This document shows, piece by piece, positions 10,456-20,297 of a stretch of 64,000 nt of DNA. Both the position numbers and the translations under genes were made by a program. The notes below the pieces were generated by a model that was not told the DNA's origin, searched no databases, and saw only the letters and a program-made list of their open reading frames with translations. Source of the stretch: Boesenbergia rotunda (Eukaryota > Streptophyta > Magnoliopsida > Zingiberales > Zingiberaceae). The stretch spans positions 37,501 through 101,500 of the forward strand of contig JAGFNQ010004749.1 in NCBI GenBank assembly GCA_024364735.1, read 5' to 3'. How positions within the stretch are numbered: position 1 is the first letter of the stretch; every line of letters starts with the position of its first letter.

Positions 10456-10756
10456 TACATAGCATGACATGAACATAAACATAGTAGACATTCTAAGCAT
10501 GACATAATTCATGGCATAACTCATAAACATAGTAGACATTCTAAGCATGGCATAATTCATGGCATAAATCATAAACATAGTAGACATTCTAAGCATGGCA
10601 TAATTCATGGCATAAATTATAAACATAGTAGCATGGCATAATTCATGGCATAAATCATAAACATAGTAGCATGGCATAATTCATGGCATAAATCATAAAC
10701 ATAGTAGCATGGCATCATTCATGGCATAAATCATAAACATAGTAGCATGGCATAAT
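10456..10756 (+). repeat. Minisatellite in LTR, second copy
   Basis: Same CATAAACATAGTAG/CATGGCATAATT units as at 4780-5080. The last units are more uniform (CATGGCATAATT where the other LTR has CATGACATCTTT), so the two arrays have diverged or been locally homogenised. Confidence 0.85.
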
Positions 10757-11296
10757 ACCTATCATAGCATATGAACATCTTCCTAACATAATCATGGCAT
10801 AGATCATTCATTCTCATGCATACTTCTTAACATGAAACGTAAGCATATCATCTTATCAACATAGCATAATGCATAGCATGAATGGATGCATGAGTGGAAT
10901 GCATATACATAAGGGATGCTTAACTTTTAAAACATACTTTTAATTTGCTTAAACATAATCATCATAACATCATTTGGGGTCCCCGGCTTGTACCACATAC
11001 ATACATCATAGCGCGCATCCCTTGCAAGTCCGAGGTCGCGAGCCCCAACCTACTAGGATAAGGACAGCATAGTCGGTAGTCCCCGAACCGAGGCGTTCTT
11101 AAGGTGCCCATCCCTGTTGCCCAGCTCCGGTAGGGCCAGAACCGTGGACAGCTTCGGTAGTCCAAAACCGGGGCGTTCTTAAGGTGCCCATCCCTTGGAC
11201 CCATACTTCGGTCCGGTACAAGCCCATACATAAAGTAAAATACTTTTCATGTGTCATCATTCATAAGACATTCATGGCATACTTATCATAGCATAA

Positions 11297-11627
11297 CTTG
11301 TTACGGCTCGGCCCGTCTACCGGCCCATTTACCGGTCCTCTCGACCGTCGTACCGTCAACCATCGACCGTGCCGTTTAGCATATTTATGCCTTAAAGACA
11401 TAAGCATCATCTTTCATTCATCATACTTGTCATTCATCATCATTCATTCATAGCATACTTAACATAGCATAACTTGTTACGGCTCGGCCCGTCTACCGGC
11501 CCATTTACCGGTCCTCTCGACCGTCGTACCGTCGACCATCGACCGTGCCGTTTAGCATATTTATGCCTTAAAGACATAAGCATCATTTTTCATTCATCAT
11601 ACTTGTCATTCATCATTTTCATTCTTA
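11297..11627 (+). repeat. 176-bp tandem duplication in LTR, second copy
   Basis: CTTGTTACGGCTCGG starts at 11297 and 11473, again 176 bp apart. Confidence 0.9.
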
Positions 11628-12013
11628 GACATGGCATATGCACACATCATTCATAGAGCATGGCACATCATTCATAAACATGGCATATCATTCGTAAACA
11701 TGGCATATCATTCGTAAACATGGCATCATCCTCATTCTTAACATGACATCATTTTCATTCTTAACATGGCATCATTTTCATTCTTAAACATGGCATCATT
11801 TTCATTCTTAAACATAAACGTAACATACTTAACATGGCATCATTCATATCATGAACCTAACATATCATAGCATCATCTTTATCGTGATCATAACCCTATC
11901 ATTCTTATCATGACATCATTCATATCCTGAACATAAACTTATCATACTTATCATGGCAACACATAAACATGTACTTGCAGTTAAAGGCTCAACCCTAACC
12001 CTTGGGTCCTTGA

Positions 12014-12720
12014 GGTTGGCCGAAACATATGGGGTCTCTAGGTTAATCCAAAAATTCCAAAAAATTATACATAACTTCTAAACATCATAAGGGAACATAA
12101 ATAACATTATCATGATTTTTAACATATTTATAGACATTTAAATCATGGTGGCCGAAACCCATAAACATAGGGACCTTGGTTTTGCCCCTTTCATGTTGGC
12201 CGAAACCCTAGAGTGTCCTAGGGTACTCCAAAAATTCCCAAAAATTATACTTAACCTATACAATCATAAGGGAACATAAAATAACATTATCATGATTTTT
12301 AACATATTTATAGACATTTAAATCATGGTGGCCGAAACCCATAAACATAGGGACCTTGGTTTTGCCCCTTTCATGTTGGCCGAAACCCTAGAGTGTCCTA
12401 GGGTACTCCAAAAATTCCCAAAAATTATACTTAACCTCTAAACATCATAAGGGAACATCAAATAACATTATCATGATTTTTAACATATTTATAGACATTT
12501 AAATCATGGTGGACGAAACCCATAAACATAGGGACCTTGGTTTTGCCCCTTTCATGTTGGCCAAAACCCTAGAGTGTCCTAGGGTACTCCAAAAATTCCC
12601 AAAAATTATACTTAACCTCTAAAAATCATAAGGGAACATCAAATAACATTATCATGATTTTTAACACATTTATAGACCTTTAAATCATGCTGGCCGAAAT
12701 CCATAAACTTAAGGACCTTG
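12014..12720 (+). repeat. 181-bp tandem array in LTR, second copy
   Basis: Units beginning GGCCGAAACCCATAAACATA start at 12150, 12330, 12511 and 12692 (180-181 bp apart), with the same partial unit before them. Copy number equals that of the other LTR. Confidence 0.95.
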
Positions 12721-14040
12721 GTTTTTCTTTCCTTTCAACATCACATCCAAAAACTAACCCATATATCATGCTAAAAATCATGGAAATCATAGATAACTAT
12801 TATACCACAGGTGAGGGAGTCTTACCTTGGGGTTTCTAAATTTTTAGACCTTGGATGGAGAGAAGGAAGAAGACTTGATGTCTCTTGACCACACCTAGTC
12901 CTTGGATCCTTGTAAGAACTTTAGATCTTGGGAGATGGAGCCTTGGTGGAAACTTTTCCAAGGGGAACTCTTCCTTAGAATTTCGGCTAGAATGAGGATG
13001 GAGGAGGGGAGCAAATGCACTTGATGGTGAAGAGAAGTAACCCCCCAAACCCCCTCTTTATAGCTCCTTTAAAGAGGCAAATGAAGAGTCTCTCCATGAC
13101 CCTTCATCTCCTTCTACTTCTTAACCAACCTCCACTTCATTTACTCATAAGTATTCCTTGCTAGGTGAGTTGGTTAAAGCATTCATGGTTGTACAAGAGG
13201 TCCAAGGTTCAATCCTTGGCCCATGCACCTTTATTTTTATTTTATTTTTCATTTTATTTAAACCTTTTCCTCTAATTTTCGAAAGTCCCCTTTTATTTCG
13301 AAAATTCTCCAAAAATCACCCATAATTATGCTAATATTCCTAAATAAAATTCTTTTATATTTATATTAATTTTACCTAATTTATATTAATTTTACCTAAT
13401 TAATCCCCATTTTTGGAGCCCATTTAACGCTCATTAGTACCTAATTTCTCCATTAAAATAGAAAAATTAGGCTAAGACTTACCCATAATCATGCTAATAT
13501 GCCTAATTAAATCCTATTTATATTTATACTAATTATTACCGAAATCCACCTATAATCATGGTACTAAAAAGCCCACATAAAGCCCATTAGTACTTAGTTT
13601 TCTCAATTTAAATGAGAAAACATGGATTTTCTAGGCCAAAGTTCTCCATAATATTTCTAGGTCCCTTGGAAAATTATTTAAACATGCTTAATATTTTAAA
13701 AAAATATTATGAGAATTTTTCGGGTCGTTACAGAGGCAAGCTGGAGGCTTGTGTGCGCATCCGAGGGACCGTGGATAGCAGAGACGATGAGCCGAGGGAT
13801 GCGGATTTCGAGGCGTACGTGAAGGATGGCATGGAGGCAAGCTGGAGGCTTGTCTGCGCATCTAAGGGACGAGCGCCAAAGACGAAGAGGGCGTGAAGGC
13901 AATAGTCGAGGTTGTTGGTGAAGAGTCGACCAAGTCGTGAGGGTCCAAGCGTGAGTGTTTGTACCCGGGAACTAAGCCGGGAGGGTTCGAGTGCGGAGAG
14001 AAATGTACTCGGGAAGGGTAACCCTAGGCTTAGGGAAGGA

Positions 14041-14071
14041 CCAGTCGACTACCCCAGGGGCAGTCGACTGG
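14041..14071. repeat. GTCGAC palindrome 1 in B LTR
   Basis: The arms CCAGTCGACT and AGTCGACTGG flank a CCCC/GGGG core with one mismatch, forming a hairpin about 107 bp upstream of the TATTTAAA box. Conserved as a class in the solo LTR. Confidence 0.8.
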
Positions 14072-14120
14072 TAATGGCTGGTGATTCGAACATTGGCTGT
14101 AACGGTCAAATCTGAGTGAG

Positions 14121-14153
14121 ACCAATCGACTGCCCCAGGGGCAGTCGACTGGT
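14121..14153. repeat. GTCGAC palindrome 2 in B LTR
   Basis: The second hairpin has arms ACCAATCGACTGCCCC and GGGGCAGTCGACTGGT with one mismatch and an A at the centre. It lies 24 bp upstream of the TATTTAAA box, so it is a candidate promoter-proximal element. Confidence 0.8.
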
Positions 14154-14536
14154 AGCGGTCATTTCAGACTCGAGCTCTATTTAAACGAGCTCGTTTCATG
14201 CTTTTCTTTCTTGACGAAACTTGCTTGGATAGAGTGAGTTAGTAGCCTATTGTGCTCAGGTAGTGTCCAAAGATTGTGGTGAGGTTTCTCTACCCACAAG
14301 GAGCTACGTGATCTAGCCGGAGGTGCTCCGGGGAATCATCCACCGATGGATTAGGGATCGCCCACCTTACGGGCAACCGTGGAGTAGGAGTTTTTATCTC
14401 CGAACCACGTAAATAGCGTTAGCATTGTTTTCATTTGTTTTATTAGACTTCCGCTTGCGCTTGCTAACATTGTAGGTAGAGAAATTCGAATGTTGCTATT
14501 CACCCCCCCCTCTAGCTAGCGCCACAATTTAACAAG

Positions 14537-14548
14537 TGGTATCAGAGC
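14537..14548 (+). promoter_or_regulatory. tRNA-Met primer binding site of element B
   Basis: TGGTATCAGAGC, 2 bp after the LTR end at 14534. Standard copia placement; confirms plus orientation. Confidence 0.9.
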
Positions 14549-14602
14549 GAAGGTCCGCTTTTGTTGGAATAATCGCCAAAAGAGCACAAGCTAGAGGAGA
14601 AG

Positions 14603-15899
14603 ATGATGGAAGACATGTTGGGGGATGATATCAACACACCACCTACGTGTGATCATGAAGACTTTGATTATTAGAGGACAAGATGTAGACTTGGCTCGGA
14701 ATGGATTGGGAATGCATGGTGGTGCTAGAAGAACCCTTTGAGATTCCAACAGACAAGCACGGAAAGAAGCTCCGACCTAGATATTGGACTAAGAAGCAAC
14801 AAGCGCATTCTAGGGCATATGAGAAGGTAATTGGTATATTAGTAAATATTTTACCTAATAATGTTTTGAGTGGTGTATGTGAGTATAAAAGTGCACATGA
14901 GTTGTGGAACAAGTTGGAAGAATTTCATGAAAACCCTACCGAGCTCAAATAGTGGAAGAGCCCAAAGAGATAAGTTCCATGGTTCAAGAAGACCAAAATG
15001 AAGGAGAATTGTTAACCTCATCGATTGAAGTGGTACAATCAAGTGAAAGATCTTCCACTTCATCAAGAGAAAAAGAAGAGGTGTCAACTTCAAGAATTGA
15101 GGGGGAGGAGAGACCTACCTCAATACTGGAGAAAGAAAAAGTTCCTACCTCCACCAAAGTCAAATCAAAAGAACACATCATATGCTTTGGATGCAACAAG
15201 AAGGGACACTACAAGGACAAGTGTCCACTAAGTAAGAAGGAGTTAATCTCTAAACCCGAGTCCATTCTTTTAAAATCTAATGTGGGTTGTAGGGAAAAGA
15301 AAAAAAAGAAGCACATTAGGTGCTATACTTGTGGGGAGCTAGGACATTATCAACTCAATGTCCAAGAAAAGGAGAGCTCAAGAAGATGGAGCACTTAAGA
15401 AGATGGGAAAAAGAAGAGAAGAAAAGGAGCTCACATCAAGGGGGAGCTACAAGGGTAAGGGAGGTAATCCCTAACTTTACTTATGCTCCAAATGCTTTTA
15501 TAAATGCTAGAATTAATAATGATTGTGTGTCTATGCGTACTTTTGGATTCAAGTATTCTGATAGAAATAGAAATACTATTCCATGCCAAAATATCAAAGA
15601 ACCTATGTTTTATGATAAATCTGGGGTTACTAGACCTAAGGATCAAGGCATTAACCCTAAGAAAGGGAGACACATGCCTAGAAAAATGGGTAGATCTAGG
15701 AATGATCAAAATGGACATGATGATACTAAAGTTAGAAATTTAGAAAAGGAAAATCAAGTTTTGAGGGCAAAACTTGATAAATTAGAAAAGAACCTAGATA
15801 GACTCATTAGGGGATCCAAGGGGTTAGGTATGATACCAAATTATCAACACCTTAGAAATGATAGGCCGGGACTAGGATACCATTCTAGGGAGTCAAATG
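14603..15899 (+). pseudogene. Copia element B gag, broken
   Basis: Three frames carry pieces of one Sirevirus-like Gag. 14603-14950 holds the N-terminal part (D-F-D-Y, then M-D-W-E-C-M-V-V-L-E and S-A-H-E-L-W-N-K-L), ending in a stop. After an apparent deletion, 14952-15360 holds a zinc knuckle C-F-G-C-N-K-K-G-H-Y-K-D-K-C and the start of a second, C-Y-T-C-G-E-L-G-H-Y. A frameshift inside the second knuckle leads into 15320-15899, with a C-terminal coiled coil (L-E-K-E-N-Q-V-L-R-A-K-L) and the family-typical G-S-K-G-L-G-M..G-L-G-Y end. The last codons of the longest frame (to 15922) are family-C LTR. No functional Gag can be made. Confidence 0.8.
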
Positions 15900-15944
15900 T
15901 GTTGGGACCGGATGCATGTTGACAAGGATACGGGTTCGTAAAAT
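15900..15944 (-). mobile_element. First 45 bp of a family-C copia LTR
   Basis: TGTTGGGACCGG..ATGCATGTTGAC..GGATACGGGTTCG is the same LTR edge as at 36759 and 44680 in element C. It follows element B gag and is cut after TAAAAT by the D LTR. This is a third family-C insertion, now reduced to one LTR edge. Confidence 0.85.
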
Positions 15945-16050
15945 TGTTGGTGCAGAATGCACCCAAGTCAAACCTGTGTTTTGATAATGGCAACATAGGT
16001 CAAAAGTTAAGTCTTTCTTGTTTTCTAACAAGTTAATCTAGTGTGCAGTA

Positions 16051-16230
16051 AAAGCCCTAGCGAAGGACTGCTAGGCACTGGCGAAGGAATGCCAGGGCAA
16101 AAAGCCCTAGCAAAGGACCGCTAGGCACTGGCGAAGGAATGCCAGAGTTAAAAGACCTAGCGAAGGACTGCTAGGCACCGGGCGAAGGACAGGTCGGCAT
16201 CCAAGCCCTGGCAAAGGACCGCCAGGCAAA
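16051..16230 (+). repeat. 50-bp tandem repeats in D LTR
   Basis: Units beginning AAAGCCCTAG start at 16051 and 16101, with AAAGACCTAG at 16151. Each contains CGAAGGACTGCTAGGCAC and GGAATGCCAG, and a diverged fourth unit follows. Short inverted pairs (CCTAGC..GCTAGG, CTGGC..GCCAG) inside each unit could form small hairpins. Confidence 0.85.
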
Positions 16231-16495
16231 AGTCCAACCAAGGGAGCGGTTGGCATCAGGTAAATTCTCCCGAGAGGAGTAGGTGAGGACGCGTTCCCCG
16301 TCGAGGGAACAGTAGGCGTCGGTTCAACCTAGGACTCTATTTTGGAGACCAAAGTCAGAACCAAGACAGCTAAGGCTGTATAAAATAAATAATTAATTGT
16401 GTTATTGTGTTTTGGACTAACCCTGGATGCAGAACCGAAGGAACGTGTGTCTGCAACTCAGAGAGCCTCAAAGGAGTGAGGCAGCAGCTGAGTAA

Positions 16496-16836
16496 GGCGC
16501 CCTGAGTGTCCAGGGCGCCCTCAAGGTGAACCAAAACCAAGCGAAGCAAAAAGGGTTTCAGCTGCTTACTGGGCAAGGCGCCCTCAGCAGCGAAGGCGCC
16601 CTGGTCAGCGAAGGCGCCCTCAGCAGCCAAGGCGCCTCGAGCCCAAGAGTGCGAAGCTCCAGCCCTATCCAGCCGAGAAGACCGTGTCAACCAAGGCACC
16701 CTCAGCGACCAGGGCGCCCCAGAGGTCAAACTTAATCCCTGTTCGAGCGGGATAGAAGTTGATCGAGCGAAGTGTGGATCGGCTAACATGTGGCAGGGCG
16801 CCCCCGACGTCCAGGGCGCCCTAGGTGCTATAAATA
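16496..16836 (+). promoter_or_regulatory. GGCGCC array and TATA box of the D LTR promoter
   Basis: Nine GGCGCC hexamers, mostly as AAGGCGCCCTCAG or CAGGGCGCCC, lead up to TATAAATA at 16829. The last one (16815-16820) ends 8 bp before the TATA box. The same arrangement occurs upstream of the internal ORF (19888-20195). A role in transcription is inferred from position only. Confidence 0.65.
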
Positions 16837-17255
16837 GCACCCCTCGACCCCAAGCTTCACATCAACTTCGTTCCAAAGCTTCCACGCTCTTCTGTACTCA
16901 CGCCTTGCTCCGGAAATACTTCACCTCGAACTGACGACGTCCTGCTGCCCCGAAAGAGTCGACCTACTCCGGACGTTGGTAAAAAGAAGAGCGTATTTTT
17001 TATTTAATATCTTATTGCATTTAATTTTGTAAATCAAATTGTGTAACTTATTTGCGCCAAATATAGAATTGCCCAAAGTAAACGGTCAACGACCATGGGC
17101 CTTGGAGTAGGAGTCGACACAGGCTCCGAACCAAGTAAATCGATTGCGTCTCTGTGTCTTTTCGTTAATTTCCGCTGCGTACCTATTCTTATACAAATCC
17201 GAAAGTTTTCCCGATATTCACCCCCCCCCTCTATCGGGCTTCTCGATCCAACAAG

Positions 17256-17267
17256 TGGTATCAGAGC
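17256..17267 (+). promoter_or_regulatory. tRNA-Met primer binding site of element D
   Basis: TGGTATCAGAGC, 2 bp after the 5' LTR. Confidence 0.9.
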
Positions 17268-17488
17268 GGGGAAGTTCAAACCTGGTGCAACCACCAGTTT
17301 GAAATTTTTTTCGGATTTCTTTTTAATTTTATCATTCTATTTTCTTTATCTTACGAATTTTTCGAAAAAATTTCATTCGTTTTTTTTGGCAAGGTTGGTG
17401 CAACACCCCTTGTCTTTAATTTATCCAGCACTGCTAATCCAAGACCAAGTCTTGGCAAATCTCTTTTAGCTTTTCTTTTTCAGTCTAA

Positions 17489-18937
17489 ATGGCCATGCAA
17501 GAGGGATTCAGCACCGCCAGACCTCCACTATTTAGTGGAGAAGACTTTTCTTACTGGAAAAGTCGCATGGAAGTCCACCTGAAAACTCAGGTGGATATGT
17601 GGATCATCATCCAGTCCGGTCTGGAGATCCCCAAAAACGCCGAAGGACAACCACAAAGCTACTCTGAATGGGACAACTCCCTTAAACGCAAAATAGAAGC
17701 CGACGCAAAAACGACACAAACTTTACAATGCGGGCTGACAAAGGAAGAGCTGAACCGCGTGGGCCCCTTCAATAGTGCAAAGGAGCTATGGACAAAACTG
17801 ATCGAGCTGCACGAAGGGACTTCAGATACTCGGATCAGCAAGCGAGATCTGCTACTAAACAAACTCTACACTATCAAGATGGCCGACAACAAAACAGCAG
17901 CCCAGCTCCACGCACGAATCCAAGAGGTAATGAACGGTCTTCACACAATAGGTCACAAGGTTGAAAACCGTGACCTAATAAGGTATGCTCTAAACGCCTT
18001 CCCTAGAAACACCTTGTGGGCATCTATGGTAGATGCATACAAGGTCTCTAGGGATCTTTCTAAAATAAAATTAGACGAATTATTTTCTGAACTAGAACTG
18101 CACGAACAAACTAACACCAATATGGTTGAGAAAGGTATTGCTTTTCTTGCAGGCAAGACTGGAAGAACAACAAAGAAGAAGCCTGAACCTGAAACCGAAT
18201 CTAACTCAGACTCAGATTCAGAAGAAGAAGATAAAGATCAAACTAAGCTGGTCCGGCTCGCTCGAAGCTACTACAAGGAGCTGAAGAACCGAACCAACAA
18301 ACGAAAAACCGGCCGAAGAAAGGACGAACCAACTGAACCAGCAAACAAGCCCAATGTGACCTGCTACGAGTGCAAGAAAAAGGGCCACTACAAGTCAGAG
18401 TGCCCTAACCTAAAGGAGACTAAAAAGCCGAGAAGAAAGAAGGCACTGCAAGCAACCTGGGACGAGTCTTCCTCAGAAGAAGAAGAAGAGGCACCCCAGT
18501 CCAACCTCCTAGCTCTGACCGCCTCAGATAAAGTCGAGACAGAATCAGAATCAAAACAAGAAGACGGCGAGCTGACCTTCACAAAAGACGGAGAAATTAA
18601 GGTAACTGGTTTTAATAGATTACAGTTAACTGAATTGATTTCTTTTCTTTCTCGAGATTTGGCAAAAGCCAAACTCCGGGTCGAAACCCTCCGACAGGAA
18701 GTAAAACTCCTGAAAGAGGGAGCTGACTCTAAACCCTTAACCGAGAAGGTTCAAGAAGGAACTCCTACTCAAGTTGAAAAACTTGAAAAGGAGAACTCCT
18801 CCCTGAAAACTCAGGTTAAGGATTTTAGAACAGCTTTAGAACGATTTACATCTGGTTCCAAGGGTCTTGACATGATCCTTGGAAAACAGAAATCAATTCT
18901 AAATCGATCCGGACTTGGCTACCGAACCAAATCCTGA
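17489..18937 (+). CDS. gag: Gag of element D (Sirevirus-like), intact
   Basis: Uninterrupted 482-codon frame starting ATGGCC about 220 bp after the primer site. Residues about 10-215 form the copia Gag core (W-K-S-R-M near 24, E-L-W-T-K-L near 105, then R-D-L-L-L-N-K-L-Y). An acidic Ser/Asp/Glu-rich linker follows (about 230-250). Residues 292-305 are a CCHC zinc knuckle, C-Y-E-C-K-K-K-G-H-Y-K-S-E-C. After a second acidic patch, the C terminus has coiled-coil heptads (about 375-455) and the G-S-K-G-L-D-M..G-L-G-Y end seen in Sirevirus Gags. Gag would form cytoplasmic particles and bind element RNA. The frame ends without a joined pol. Intact length and codons suggest recent activity or selection; this is inference. 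Confidence 0.9.
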   Translation: MAMQEGFSTARPPLFSGEDFSYWKSRMEVHLKTQVDMWIIIQSGLEIPKNAEGQPQSYSEWDNSLKRKIEADAKTTQTLQCGLTKEELNRVGPFNSAKELWTKLIELHEGTSDTRISKRDLLLNKLYTIKMADNKTAAQLHARIQEVMNGLHTIGHKVENRDLIRYALNAFPRNTLWASMVDAYKVSRDLSKIKLDELFSELELHEQTNTNMVEKGIAFLAGKTGRTTKKKPEPETESNSDSDSEEEDKDQTKLVRLARSYYKELKNRTNKRKTGRRKDEPTEPANKPNVTCYECKKKGHYKSECPNLKETKKPRRKKALQATWDESSSEEEEEAPQSNLLALTASDKVETESESKQEDGELTFTKDGEIKVTGFNRLQLTELISFLSRDLAKAKLRVETLRQEVKLLKEGADSKPLTEKVQEGTPTQVEKLEKENSSLKTQVKDFRTALERFTSGSKGLDMILGKQKSILNRSGLGYRTKS

Positions 18938-19132
18938 CAAAGATCATATTTGACTGTACTGAATCAGTCCAGAGGCAAAATTCAGGCATGGATACCTAAA
19001 CTATGCCTGAACAAACCAACTGGATCAAGTCAGTATTGGATCCCCAAGGACAAGATTCACATCTTGCCTAACCATCACCGTGGCTTTAGTCCAGGGGGAG
19101 CCAAACTGAAAACCATTTTCATTATTAGATGA
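18938..19132 (+). pseudogene. Post-gag linker remnant of element D
   Basis: The frame from 18950 reads A-W-I-P-K and later Y-W-I-P-K-D-K, which resembles the W-(I/V)-P-K linker that follows Gag and precedes protease in Sirevirus-like polyproteins. A stop separates it from gag and it ends at 19132 without reaching a protease motif. It marks where pol was lost. Confidence 0.5.
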
Positions 19133-19887
19133 ATTTGTTATTTTTGATTTAAATTGATTGTTTGATTGTTTATTTAATTTCTGCAATATACCATGCTTAG
19201 ACTTAGGTTAGGTAAGGACTGAACAAACTTAGCTGAAATTTGACAACATAGTATTGGATAGAGGTGAGATGATAGTACGTTGGGGAAACCAATTCTAATA
19301 AGATCAAGTTCACTTGGTCTCTTTAGACTGGCGGAACTAGCCGAAGCTACCGATCCAAAACTCAAACTAGTTAGACCAGAAATTTTTCAGAAATTGATTT
19401 TGAAAATGAAATTTCATTAAAAGGCTTTGTCAAGGAAAGGGTGGATGATCCCATAAGGCTTCGGCCAAAGAAGGCCTAGTGCCTCGCCAAGACCTGGAAG
19501 CCAATTTTTGAAATTCAAATTCAAATTAATTTTTGTCAAATTCGAATCTAACACAAAATTTCAGCTAAGTATAGATTTAAACATCTCTTCAAAAATTTCA
19601 AAATTAATTAATTAATTATCCTTCAAAATTAATCAAAATTTTCAAAATTATCAAAACCTGTCCCACAAAACCTATAAGGTTAACGTGATTGAAAACCCTA
19701 GATTCGGGTGAGATAGTAAAATTAAGACTAAATTTTGACTCCTTTAAATACCTGTGTTGCAGTAAAATTCTATATTTCAAACCATGGTCAACATAGTCAA
19801 ACCATGGTCAACATAAGTCAAACCACGGTCAAATCAGGTCAAGTTTGGTCAAATGCACTCCCTTAGAGTTCAAAAGCTAGTCCTTAG
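19133..19887 (+). other. Non-coding stretch in element D where pol is expected
   Basis: About 750 bp of AT-rich DNA with AAAATTTCAAAATTAATTAA-like words and a triple CAAACCATGGTCAACAT-like block near 19780-19835 (TGGTCAA repeated). No protease, integrase or RT motif is readable on either strand. Confidence 0.6.
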
Positions 19888-20195
19888 GGCGCCCAAATCC
19901 GTGTGGGCGCCCCAAGGCTGGTCAAAAAGTACCTCTGCCACTGCACGCTGACCAGGGCGCCCTGGAGCATCAGGGCGCCTTAGGATACCCCTTTGTTGGT
20001 CAAAAGCTGCCAAAAGGCTGCTGCAGCTCTGGGTGGAGGCGCCCTCCTCAGTCAAGGCGCCCTCCCATAGTCCTTTCACGGCAGAAAGCTGCCGAAAGGT
20101 AACTGCAGGCCTGGTCAAGGCGCCCTCACTGGTAAGGGCGCCCTCCTCAGTCAAGGCGCCCTCCCGGGGGAGGGCGCCCAAACTGCCTATAAAAA
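19888..20195 (+). promoter_or_regulatory. Internal GGCGCC array and TATA box upstream of the env-position ORF
   Basis: Ten GGCGCC hexamers between 19888 and 20178 in AAGGCGCCCTCCTCAGTC and CAGGGCGCC contexts, then TATAAAAA at 20188-20195. The last hexamer (20173-20178) ends 9 bp before the TATA box, as in the LTR (8 bp). A pyrimidine-rich stretch and CTTCACACC follow, a plausible transcription start about 30 bp downstream. It is read as an internal promoter for 20298-21535. Confidence 0.65.
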
Positions 20196-20297
20196 GGGGC
20201 TCCCTTCCCCTTCTTCTCTTCACACCAAAACACTTCTCCTCCTCAACTATCTACCTTCCAAGAGATCTTGCAACCTCTCAAGCCCTCATCTTCAACA

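Larger units (their letters stand above)
4271..13732 (-). mobile_element. Complete non-autonomous Ty3 chromovirus-like element with 3.8 kb LTRs
   Basis: TG..CA element flanked by the 5-bp TSD GAGGC (4266-4270 and 13733-13737). The two LTRs (4271-8074 and 9947-13732) are about 3.8 kb each and nearly identical by eye, so the insertion is recent. The primer site on the minus strand at 9932-9943 and the polypurine tract at 8075-8087 show the element reads right to left. The internal region is only about 1.87 kb. It codes for the end of RNase H, the integrase zinc region and a chromodomain-like end; gag, protease, reverse transcriptase and the integrase core are absent. The chromodomain-like end suggests the Tekay/Del type. 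Mobilisation would need proteins from a relative. Confidence 0.9.
9947..13732 (-). repeat. 5' LTR of the large-LTR Ty3 element
   Basis: Partner of 4271-8074, with the same TGTAACGACC..GGCGTTACA ends (element orientation) and the same internal repeat architecture. By eye the copies differ by scattered substitutions and small indels, including variation in the short 20-bp repeats. The small frame at 13048-12836 sits downstream of its TATA-like box. Confidence 0.9.
13738..14534 (+). repeat. 5' LTR of element B, second segment
   Basis: Continues the B LTR after the nested Ty3 element (its first 5 bp at 13733-13737 are the duplicated GAGGC). It contains a 100-bp imperfect duplication (GGCAAGCTGGAGGCTTG at 13736 and 13833), two GTCGAC palindromes, a TATTTAAA box (14178-14185) and the C-run before CTCTAGC that is shared with the solo LTR. 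It ends AACA. Summed LTR length is about 967 bp, against 941 bp for the solo LTR. Confidence 0.85.
4101..15899 (+). mobile_element. Copia element B (Sirevirus-like), 5' part, split by a nested Ty3 element
   Basis: The 5' LTR starts TGTTGG at 4101. It is recognised by alignment to the solo LTR at 26891-27831, sharing an ATCATG..TTTTGATGT..GTCAATATGATTAAGTTAGG block. The LTR is interrupted at 4270 by the Ty3 element and resumes at 13738, ending AACA at 14534. A tRNA-Met primer site and a broken gag follow. No pol, polypurine tract or 3' LTR is present: at 15900 a family-C LTR begins and cuts the element. The left TSD half is GTTAC; the right half is not in the window. Confidence 0.8.
15945..17253 (+). 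repeat. 5' LTR of element D
   Basis: Starts TGTTGGTGCAGAATG and ends GATCCAACA. Contains 50-bp repeats (16051-16230), nine GGCGCC motifs (16496-16820), a TATAAATA box at 16829-16836 and a C-run shortly before its end. U3 is therefore about 0.9 kb and R-U5 about 0.4 kb. GALxxEGAL-type minus-strand frames over the GGCGCC array are repeat artefacts. Confidence 0.9.

Noticed and set aside
14537..14548. tRNA-like sequence TGGTATCAGAGC (several places)
   Set aside because: Each is directly beside an LTR edge and lacks the rest of a tRNA; they are primer binding sites, not tRNA genes.
16370..16840. 156-codon minus-strand frame with G-A-L-x-x-E-G-A-L repeats (also 23420-23890 and 19870-20223)
   Set aside because: It is the GGCGCC array read as codons; it lies in LTR or promoter sequence, opposite to the element, and matches no domain.
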